DNA from: Deltaproteobacteria bacterium
Lineage (GTDB): Bacteria > Desulfobacterota > Desulfomonilia > UBA1062
Direction: 5' to 3'
DNA: 5,618 bases
Assembly (NCBI GenBank): GCA_016934135.1
Contig: JAFGTK010000231.1
Coordinates: forward strand, 1 to 5,618
The position numbers were made by a program, and so were the translations under genes. This document shows positions 1-5,618 of this stretch, in pieces; the first letter of the stretch is position 1, and each line of letters opens with the position of its first letter. The notes under the pieces are model-generated. The model searched no databases, was not told where the DNA came from, and saw nothing but the letters and a program-made list of their open reading frames with translations.

Positions 1-543
1 ATAACGAAGTGCCTCGCGGAAGTTCGGTGCACCTATGGGTGTGACCATGAACTCCTGAAGATCTACATTGTTGTCCGCGTGTTTACCGCCGTTGATGATG
101 TTCATCTGAGGTACAGGCAGTTCCCTGGCAAAGGCCCCGCCTAAATAGCGGTATAAAGGCAGACCCATGAAAACAGATGCAGCGCGGGCCGCAGCTACCG
201 ATACACCTGTTGTTGCATTTGCTCCCAGTTTTGATTTGTTGGGTGTTTCATCGATCTCCAAGAGCATGGTGTCGATACCCAACTGGTCGAGTACGTCCAT
301 GCCGATGAGTCGCGGGGCAATCTTCTTGTTTACGTTTTCCACAGCCTTGAGTGTGCCTTTTCCCCTGTATCGCTTCTCGTCTCCATCACGCAGTTCAACA
401 GCCTCATTCTGGCCGGTTGAAGCACCTGAAGGGACAGAAGCCCTTCCCATATCTCCGGTGGAAAGATAGATGTCTACCTCGACGGTGGGATTTCCCCGTG
501 AATCCAGAATTTCTCTTGCAACAACATCGACTATCTCACTCAT
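1..543 (-). CDS. eno: Enolase (phosphopyruvate hydratase), N-terminal 181 residues, cut by window edge
   Basis: Enolase interconverts 2-phosphoglycerate and phosphoenolpyruvate in glycolysis and gluconeogenesis. It is a cytosolic Mg-dependent enzyme, and in many bacteria also a partner of RNA-processing complexes. The frame is open from the ATG at 543 to the window edge: 181 codons of a family that usually has about 420-435, so about 40 percent is present. Visible landmarks are DSRGNPTVE (residues 14-22), the mobile active-site loop SGASTG (39-44) followed by ELRDGD, the NKSKLGANA segment (102-110), GGKHADNN with the substrate-loop His155, and DLQEFM with Glu164, matching the E. coli catalytic-region His and Glu. 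The start is fixed by family alignment (Met-Ser-x-Ile-Val) and by a strong Shine-Dalgarno. It begins 29 bp after the rlpA stop and is probably cotranscribed with it. One small departure: residues 108-115 read ANATTGVS, where ANAILGVS or ANAILAVS is common. The fold-completing barrel and metal ligands lie outside the window. Confidence 0.97.
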   Translation of the reverse strand, partial: MSEIVDVVAREILDSRGNPTVEVDIYLSTGDMGRASVPSGASTGQNEAVELRDGDEKRYRGKGTLKAVENVNKKIAPRLIGMDVLDQLGIDTMLLEIDETPNKSKLGANATTGVSVAAARAASVFMGLPLYRYLGGAFARELPVPQMNIINGGKHADNNVDLQEFMVTPIGAPNFREALRY

Positions 544-549
544 ATGTAT

Positions 550-558
550 CCCCCTCTT
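550..558 (-). promoter_or_regulatory. Shine-Dalgarno of eno
   Basis: Read on the minus strand this is AAGAGGGGG, ending 6 nt before the eno ATG (the GAGG core is 9 nt away). It is the strongest ribosome-binding sequence in the window, fits the usually high expression of enolase and confirms the start at 543. It lies entirely in the 29 bp rlpA-eno gap. I see no terminator hairpin in that gap. Confidence 0.8.
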
Positions 559-572
559 AAAGAATCTATTGT

Positions 573-1211
573 TTAACTCTCTTGCTGCTGTTTTTGCCCT
601 ACAATGACACAGACAAGCCCCTTTGTGCGGAACGCTCCGGCCAAGCTCTGTGCCTTCTTAAGCGATTGAAAAGCACCGAGACGAACCCTGTAGAATTGTC
701 TGCCCTGTATTGTTGTTTCTTCAATACTTGGCGAGTAACCGATGCTTGTTAGTTTGTCTGCCATTGTCACGGCATTGCGCCTTTCCGTAAATGCACCGAA
801 CTGTAAGATGTAGTTGTATGTGTAAGTGCGAGGAGTTTGTATCACTTGAACGTGTACCTTGGCAAGACCTTCTTGAACCATATCGAGCTGTTTCGCTGCA
901 CCATATGACATATCAATAATACGCCGGCCTACAAACGGACCCCTGTCATTTATGGGTACATCGACACGGCGGCCGTTATCCAGGTTGGTCACTCGAACAA
1001 GGGTGCCCAGAGGCAGCGTTTTGTGAGCTGCGCTCAGGCCGTGCATATCATATATCTCTCCGGATGCTGTGGGCCTGCCGTGAAAATCCTTTCCATACCA
1101 TGAGGCTGTGCCTACCTGTTGCCAGGCAGTAGAGGAAGTGTTCATATGAGAGCACCCGCAAAAGAGTGCAGAAATCATGAAAATAGAAAATATAAGATTC
1201 CTAATCCTCAA
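573..1211 (-). CDS. rlpA: RlpA-family septal-ring lytic transglycosylase, DPBB + SPOR lipoprotein
   Basis: RlpA proteins are outer-membrane lipoproteins that bind denuded septal glycan through a SPOR domain. In Pseudomonas aeruginosa they cleave it as lytic transglycosylases during daughter-cell separation. This 212-residue protein starts with a short basic-hydrophobic signal and a putative lipobox ending at Cys20 (LFCGC, then Ser at +2, compatible with outer-membrane sorting). Residues about 33-123 form the double-psi beta-barrel: GTASWYG (34-40), GEIYD (51-55), AAHKTLPLGT (61-70), VPINDRGPF (85-93), RIIDMSYGAA (97-106). Glu52, His63 and Asp89 sit at the positions of the catalytic-site residues of the Pseudomonas enzyme, so it is probably active. 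Residues about 133-206 are the SPOR domain, with the repeated YILQFGAF and YRVRLGAF strands. The start is a TTG at 1211 with a good Shine-Dalgarno. The next in-frame ATG (codon 12) would destroy the signal peptide. It overlaps plsB by 11 nt, suggesting translational coupling. Confidence 0.95.
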   Translation of the reverse strand: MRIRNLIFSIFMISALFCGCSHMNTSSTAWQQVGTASWYGKDFHGRPTASGEIYDMHGLSAAHKTLPLGTLVRVTNLDNGRRVDVPINDRGPFVGRRIIDMSYGAAKQLDMVQEGLAKVHVQVIQTPRTYTYNYILQFGAFTERRNAVTMADKLTSIGYSPSIEETTIQGRQFYRVRLGAFQSLKKAQSLAGAFRTKGLVCVIVGQKQQQES

Positions 1212-3681
1212 GATATGCCTCTATATCCCGGATCATGCGTTCAAGACCCTTGCTGTCGGAAAGGTTATTGCGCTCATCAATAAGATCTTTTTTCCTGAAG
1301 GTGTCGAGAGCACCTTTGTATACCGGCAGGCACAGTGCCTCATAACGTTTTATCTCACCCTTTTTATACATCCTTGAGGCAAAACGGTTTATCTCCTTGA
1401 GAGGGTCCTTCTTTCCCAGTTTCTTTTCCTTCTGAAGGTATTTTGCTGTACAAAGATAGGATTCAAGATAGTTTTCAATGAGTCCGTCGAACATCCTTGC
1501 AATACCTCTGCTGTCCTCTCGGATTGAATATATACCCTTTGAATGTTGTATGATCTGTTTATCCAGCATATACTGCTGGGCTGCCTTAAAGCTTTCCATG
1601 TCCAGGATGAATTCGTTTTCAAGCAGTGCTGCAAGAATCTGCACCTGATCTCTGTAGGTCTTTTCGTCAATGCCGGAGTCATACTTGAGAAGAACATTGC
1701 ATATAAGAGATGCAGGCACAAAGAAGTTCAGGATGGTGTTCTTGTAATATTCAAGATGAATCCGCGCTTCGCCCTCCGCTATGACGAGATTGGGGTCGTC
1801 ATCGTTTTCTCCCTCGTCAATACTCACGAGTTTCTTCTCCTTGAGAAGGGCAAAGGCTTCGGTATAGGCATCATCCAGATTGGACAGAGATGATGCGAGA
1901 TTGCACTGAAGATATGCGAGATGGTCTGTAAAGAGACGGAACCCTTCCAGTAAGGCATGTTCCTCCATTGCCGAGGCCTGGCTTGTCATCACGCATGACA
2001 TTATGGAAAACGGTGTTGCAACGGTCTGCTGATAGATAGACGAGATTATCTTTTTCGCAAAGACATCATAGAGGGTTTCCCGCTGATCGCTGTCCATATG
2101 GGAAAAGAGCGTTTTGCCCTTCATGAAGCTGTTGAGTGAGATGGGCTCGGCAAAGCGGATATAGACCTTTCCATAACGGTTTTTCAAGACCTTTCCGGCC
2201 TTGAGCAACTGCCAGAAATTTTCCTTTTCTTTGGGGTCGCCTTTCATCTCACGTATATAAGAACTTTCTTCCACTACAGTGTCATAACCCATGTAGACGG
2301 GGACAAAAGACACATCACGGCTCACTCCCGATTCCCAGCCCTGGATGATCATGGAAAGCAGGCCTTTCTTAGGGAGCATGAGTTTGCCAGATCTGCTGCG
2401 GGAGCCTTCTATGAAGAATTCCAATGGGATTCTCTCCTGCAGAATGGTGCGTACATAGGCTGCAAATGTTTGTGCATAGAGAGGGTTGTCCTTGAATGTA
2501 CGTTTCATGAAAAAGGCACCGCCTCTTCGCAGCAGTGATCCTATGGGGAAAAAGGCGAGATTGATGCCCGCGGCGATCACGGGTACACTCATCCAGTTTT
2601 GAAAGAGAGTGTAGGACAAGATGAGATAGTCTAGATGACTTTTATGGCATGGTACATAAACCAACGAGCCATTTCTCGCCATCTCTTTTACCTTCTGTAT
2701 CCCTTCGGCGTTGATATCCAGGCCGTCGTAGATGTTGTTGAATATCCATGAAAGCGATTTGCTGAGGAAATTGATGATGGATGGGGAGAGGTCGGAGGCG
2801 ATCTGATCGAGATGTTTGTAGACAGTTCGCTCGATATTTTCTTTGCTTTTGCTGGTTTCCTGTGCAAATGAACTCATGAATGATTGCAGGATAGGGTCCT
2901 TGGTGGTCTTTTTGATGATGAATGACCGTTCCCTGATTGGCGCTCCGGAGATATTCCTTCCGAGGACAGCAAGCCGCTGCAGGAGGTCGTTTTTGATTTC
3001 TGCAGCAATCTCTTCATAAAACTTCGACTCACTGAGGGCATGCCGGATTACCTCTTTCAGATTTATAGGTTCTCCATGTTCGATGAAACCGTGTTCCTGC
3101 CCCCTGATAAGGGTAAGCAGCTTTCTGAGCCCTAAAACCTTTGTTTTCTCTTCCTTTGTTGAATCCTTTACCTTGAGAGGTGCGCGTGTATAGATCAGTC
3201 TTTGCGGCACGATATATATAGGCGTTTCAATATCACGCTGAATCTTCAGTAGTTCAAGGATCGGATCGAAATGAGAGCTTCCCGGTTTATTATCGAGAAA
3301 CAGCAGGGATGCATTATCATTTTCCTGCATGAACTTCTGGTAGAAGTTGTTTTCAAACGGGGAAGCTGTATGGGACAGGAGAGAGCGAAGGATTGAAAAG
3401 AGTCTTCGGGCAGGCTGGTAAAAGAGATACTTTTCGTGAAATATTATTCTAGGTGCTGGGAGACCTTCTTTATTGAAACGGTAATTTATCAGCAGGGCAT
3501 CGATTGTGCTTTTCGTGCTTTGCGCATAGACGATATGCCCCTTTTCGCACAGTGATGATATGGACTCTTTAAACAGTGCAGGTATATTCATCGGCGAAAA
3601 AAGCCGTTTCATCAAAGGATGCAGAACAGGCCCGTACTCTCCTTCCAGCAAATAGAGATAATCTTTTCTTTTCTTTGTCAT
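1201..3681 (-). CDS. plsB: Glycerol-3-phosphate 1-O-acyltransferase, long E. coli-type PlsB
   Basis: PlsB transfers an acyl group from acyl-ACP or acyl-CoA to the sn-1 position of glycerol-3-phosphate, giving lysophosphatidate. This is the first step of phospholipid synthesis, at the inner face of the cytoplasmic membrane. From the ATG at 3681 it has 826 residues, close to the 807 of E. coli PlsB. All four acyltransferase blocks are present: motif I VPCHKSHLDYL with the catalytic His346 and Asp351, motif II RRGGAFFMKR (385-394), motif III FIEGSRSRSGK (423-433) and motif IV FVPVYMGYD (459-467). An N-terminal PlsB region (about 1-330) precedes them, and a helical C-terminal half (about 545-826) without recognised catalytic motifs follows. 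The frame stays open upstream to 3837, but those 52 codons overlap the uvrC 3' end and do not resemble PlsB. No clear Shine-Dalgarno precedes 3681; a TATAAT-like box does. It follows uvrC by 80 bp, and its stop lies inside rlpA. E. coli-type PlsB separates this organism from those using only PlsX/PlsY, though a parallel PlsXY pathway cannot be excluded. Confidence 0.95.
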   Translation of the reverse strand: MTKKRKDYLYLLEGEYGPVLHPLMKRLFSPMNIPALFKESISSLCEKGHIVYAQSTKSTIDALLINYRFNKEGLPAPRIIFHEKYLFYQPARRLFSILRSLLSHTASPFENNFYQKFMQENDNASLLFLDNKPGSSHFDPILELLKIQRDIETPIYIVPQRLIYTRAPLKVKDSTKEEKTKVLGLRKLLTLIRGQEHGFIEHGEPINLKEVIRHALSESKFYEEIAAEIKNDLLQRLAVLGRNISGAPIRERSFIIKKTTKDPILQSFMSSFAQETSKSKENIERTVYKHLDQIASDLSPSIINFLSKSLSWIFNNIYDGLDINAEGIQKVKEMARNGSLVYVPCHKSHLDYLILSYTLFQNWMSVPVIAAGINLAFFPIGSLLRRGGAFFMKRTFKDNPLYAQTFAAYVRTILQERIPLEFFIEGSRSRSGKLMLPKKGLLSMIIQGWESGVSRDVSFVPVYMGYDTVVEESSYIREMKGDPKEKENFWQLLKAGKVLKNRYGKVYIRFAEPISLNSFMKGKTLFSHMDSDQRETLYDVFAKKIISSIYQQTVATPFSIMSCVMTSQASAMEEHALLEGFRLFTDHLAYLQCNLASSLSNLDDAYTEAFALLKEKKLVSIDEGENDDDPNLVIAEGEARIHLEYYKNTILNFFVPASLICNVLLKYDSGIDEKTYRDQVQILAALLENEFILDMESFKAAQQYMLDKQIIQHSKGIYSIREDSRGIARMFDGLIENYLESYLCTAKYLQKEKKLGKKDPLKEINRFASRMYKKGEIKRYEALCLPVYKGALDTFRKKDLIDERNNLSDSKGLERMIRDIEAYLED
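1218..1222 (-). promoter_or_regulatory. Shine-Dalgarno deciding the TTG start of rlpA
   Basis: The minus strand reads AGAGG, then 6 nt, then TTG at 1211-1209. The site lies within the last codons of plsB (Glu-Ala-Tyr-Leu-Glu-Asp-stop). A ribosome finishing plsB therefore ends on the rlpA initiation region. This site is the main reason to accept the TTG rather than the ATG at 1178. Confidence 0.7.
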
Positions 3682-3690
3682 GGGCAAAAG

Positions 3691-3696
3691 ATTATA
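3691..3696 (-). promoter_or_regulatory. Possible -10 box immediately upstream of plsB
   Basis: The minus strand reads a perfect TATAAT ending 9 nt before the plsB ATG at 3681. If it works, transcription would start within a few bases of the start codon, giving a nearly leaderless message, in keeping with the lack of a Shine-Dalgarno there. The matching -35 region at 17 bp spacing (3714-3719, TTCCTT) is poor. In an AT-rich gap a chance match is quite possible. Confidence 0.25.
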
Positions 3697-3737
3697 GACC
3701 AAGCCGTGTTTATAAGGAAGATTATTTTTGTGTTGAG

Positions 3738-3755
3738 TCTGCAGGAAGATGCAGA
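3738..3755. repeat. Short perfect inverted repeat between uvrC and plsB
   Basis: TCTGCA and TGCAGA arms of 6 bp flank a 6-base loop, 7 bp past the uvrC stop. As RNA from the minus strand it could form a small hairpin, but the bases after it are A-rich, with no U-tract. It is therefore not a convincing intrinsic terminator in either direction. It might stabilise the uvrC 3' end, act as a protein site, or be chance. Confidence 0.3.
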
Positions 3756-3761
3756 GCCGGT

Positions 3762-5540
3762 CTAGGAAAAAACATGCTGATTTTTCTGAAAATAACTGAC
3801 AATATTTGCGATATCGTGTTTGTTGATAGCCGGGCATCCCTTAAGATCTTCTTCAGTGATTTTAGCCAGATCCGGGATATCTGACACATGCATGAGTATT
3901 GCCCGTGCCTTTTTAGGGCCGATGCCGGGTATATTCTCCATACGGGAGGATCCGGAACGCTTACGGAGATGCCGATGATATCTGAGTGCAAAACGATGCG
4001 CCTCATCGCGTATCCTCTGCAGAACCCGTAATGCCCGGCTGTGTCTGGATAACAGAATAGGGGTTTTCCTTCCAGGCATGAAAAACCTGTCAGTCTTTGT
4101 TCCCCTTGCTTTGGCAATGGCAACCACAGGTATGGATGCCATGCCGAGACCATCAAGAACGTTCATGCAGATATTCAGCTGGCCTTTGCCGCCGTCGATC
4201 ACTATTAGATCGGGTTTGGCCTCATCCGTGCTTAGTCTCCGCTTTAAAACCTGTTCCATCATGGCAAAATCATCCTGGCCGTGTATATCATTGATTCTGT
4301 AGTGGCGATAAAGGGATTTGTCCGGCTCAGCCGCAATAAATACTGCTCTGGATGCCGTGGAATATGCACCCTGTATGTTCGATATATCGTAGCATTCCAT
4401 GCGGTAGGGGATTACACTCAGGTGGAGAAGCCGGGCAATATCATCCAGGACCGAAGAATCACTGATGCTCAGGTAGTGTTCGGCGTTGTCACGGGCCATG
4501 CCGGTCCACTGCTTCGGCCTGCCCCTCATGGCCTTTCTGATGGTTACCGTGCTGCCGCGCATATCGGTTAAAATCTGTTCCAGTTCCGATTTTTCTTCAG
4601 GAATGATATCTGTGTATATCATTGCGGGAATACTGGGTGTTCGAAGGTAGAACTGAAGCATGGCTTTGGATATGAAGTCTTCGTCACCACCGGGATCGAT
4701 GGTAAGATTCGTGCTGTCTGTCATGATCCCCTTTGTGATATGCAACACGGTGATCCGGATGCCCTTCGGGTGGTTACATGTCCCGAAAACATCTGTGTCC
4801 GCGACAGCATTGCTCACCACAATCTGAGGGATGAGCGTGTTTTTGATTGCAGAGATCTGGTCGCGTATCCTGGCAGCCGCCTCATAGTTCAGCCTTTCGG
4901 ATTCAGCATTCATGCGCGTATGGAGGCCCTGCTCCAGGTTCTTGTTCTTTCCTTCCAGGAAGGACACCAGGTCCTGTACCAGGGCGGAGTATTCATTCCT
5001 GGAGATCCTGCCGACGCATGGTGCTGCGCAGGTCCCTATCTGATAATAGATGCAGGGGCGGGTTCTGTTCTTGAATACGGTATCCTTACACCTGCGTATG
5101 GGGAATATTCTGCCTATTGCGCTCAGCGTCTTTCTGGTCGCCTGTGCCGAGGAATAGGGGCCGAAATAATGGGAACCATCCTTGAGTATCTTCCGCGTAA
5201 TATAGATGCCCGGCCAGTCGACACCTGTTGTAACCTTTATGCGTACATAGGTCTTGTCATCCTTGAGATCGATGTTGAATTTCGGCTTATGAGCCTTTAT
5301 CAGCTGGTTCTCGAGAAGCAGGGCCTCCGTTTCATTCCTGGTAAGGATGAAGTCTACAGATTCGGTATTACTGACGATATGGCCTGCATATGGCCTTGTA
5401 TCACGGCCGAGATAAGACGCAAGGCGGTTCCTGATGTCTTTTGCCTTGCCGATATAGATTATCTGTCCATGGGAATTCTTAAGAATATATACGCCGGTAG
5501 CACGGGGCAGCTTGTCTATGACGTCGGCTCGAAGTCCCAT
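3762..5540 (-). CDS. uvrC: UvrABC excinuclease subunit C
   Basis: UvrC is the dual-incision nuclease of nucleotide excision repair. It joins the UvrB-DNA complex and cuts 3' and then 5' of the lesion. Numbered from the ATG at 5540 (592 residues; E. coli 610, B. subtilis 598), the domains are complete. The GIY-YIG nuclease has GVY (16-18), YIG (29-31), Tyr29, Arg39, Glu77 and Asn89, within one residue of the Thermotoga numbering I recall. Four cysteines (151, 162, 171, 175) match the iron-sulfur cluster reported for E. coli UvrC. The UVR motif that contacts UvrB is at about 202-235. The RNase H-like nuclease has ECYD with Asp385, VIDGGKGQL with Asp449 and DEAHRF with His515. Tandem helix-hairpin-helix DNA-binding motifs lie at about 533-586. 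In-frame ATGs at 5546 and 5597 could extend it by 2 or 19 residues; none of the three has a clear Shine-Dalgarno, and 5540 best fits family N-termini. Codon content looks like that of its neighbours. Confidence 0.97.
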   Translation of the reverse strand: MGLRADVIDKLPRATGVYILKNSHGQIIYIGKAKDIRNRLASYLGRDTRPYAGHIVSNTESVDFILTRNETEALLLENQLIKAHKPKFNIDLKDDKTYVRIKVTTGVDWPGIYITRKILKDGSHYFGPYSSAQATRKTLSAIGRIFPIRRCKDTVFKNRTRPCIYYQIGTCAAPCVGRISRNEYSALVQDLVSFLEGKNKNLEQGLHTRMNAESERLNYEAAARIRDQISAIKNTLIPQIVVSNAVADTDVFGTCNHPKGIRITVLHITKGIMTDSTNLTIDPGGDEDFISKAMLQFYLRTPSIPAMIYTDIIPEEKSELEQILTDMRGSTVTIRKAMRGRPKQWTGMARDNAEHYLSISDSSVLDDIARLLHLSVIPYRMECYDISNIQGAYSTASRAVFIAAEPDKSLYRHYRINDIHGQDDFAMMEQVLKRRLSTDEAKPDLIVIDGGKGQLNICMNVLDGLGMASIPVVAIAKARGTKTDRFFMPGRKTPILLSRHSRALRVLQRIRDEAHRFALRYHRHLRKRSGSSRMENIPGIGPKKARAILMHVSDIPDLAKITEEDLKGCPAINKHDIANIVSYFQKNQHVFS

Positions 5541-5618
5541 TACCATACCATAGCATTTTATAAAGATAGTATCCAGAGGTACCAGACGTGAAATCATGAA
5601 ATATTTCTGAGCATGAAA

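Noticed and set aside
167..560. Plus-strand open frames of 100 and 69 codons opposite eno
   Set aside because: They are antisense to highly conserved enolase motifs and show no independent coding evidence.
3738..3755. Inverted repeat considered as a Rho-independent terminator for uvrC
   Set aside because: The stem is only 6 bp and there is no T-tract on the minus strand after it. It is kept only as a small repeat.
3682..3837. Upstream extension of plsB by 52 codons
   Set aside because: This stretch overlaps the uvrC 3' end in another frame and the intergenic gap. PlsB-like sequence begins only after the ATG at 3681, and the resulting 826 residues already exceed the E. coli length.
3722..4156. 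Second minus-strand open frame within uvrC, considered as a sign of frameshift
   Set aside because: The uvrC frame is continuous through the nuclease and HhH motifs in this region, so no frameshift is needed and the other frame is incidental.
4951..4963. Palindrome CCTTCCAGGAAGG inside uvrC
   Set aside because: It encodes ordinary uvrC residues next to the UVR motif, has no partner copy that I noticed in the window, and is explained by coding sequence and chance.
4740..5591. A 283-codon open frame on the plus strand opposite uvrC
   Set aside because: It lies entirely antisense to a well-supported uvrC, its product resembles no family I know, and it has no convincing ribosome site. It is best read as a shadow of the uvrC codon pattern.

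Overview
The window is a compact bacterial segment with four genes, all on the minus strand. In transcription order they are uvrC (DNA excision repair), plsB (glycerol-3-phosphate acyltransferase), rlpA (septal-ring lytic transglycosylase lipoprotein) and the 5' part of eno (enolase), which runs off the left edge. No RNA gene, mobile element, CRISPR array or phage signature is visible. Almost every base is coding. The only non-coding gaps are about 80 bp (uvrC-plsB), 29 bp (rlpA-eno) and the short segment upstream of uvrC at the right edge.

Organism: an outer-membrane (diderm) bacterium. The long E. coli-type PlsB and an RlpA with both a lipoprotein signal and a SPOR domain point to Proteobacteria in the broad sense. 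The moderate GC content (mid-40s percent by eye), the intermediate sequence similarity to gammaproteobacterial PlsB and the gene order would suit a deltaproteobacterial (Desulfobacterota-like) genome. That placement is an inference of low confidence, because no taxonomic marker was searched.

Layout, right to left: uvrC covers about 5540-3762 and has all expected parts (GIY-YIG, cysteine cluster, UVR motif, RNase H-like nuclease, HhH tail). After an 80 bp spacer holding a small inverted repeat and a possible -10 box comes plsB at 3681-1201. Its last 11 bases overlap rlpA (1211-573), which starts at a TTG codon served by a Shine-Dalgarno sequence inside plsB. Then, 29 bp on, eno starts at 543 behind a strong Shine-Dalgarno and continues past position 1.

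How they fit together: the same orientation, the plsB/rlpA overlap and the short gaps suggest one transcription unit, or two if the spacer upstream of plsB carries a promoter. PlsB makes the first intermediate of membrane phospholipids and RlpA trims septal peptidoglycan, so these two both serve envelope growth. UvrC and enolase are housekeeping functions with no obvious mechanistic link to them. I see no convincing novel system here. The points worth a second look are start-site and expression-signal details and a few family-level sequence departures.
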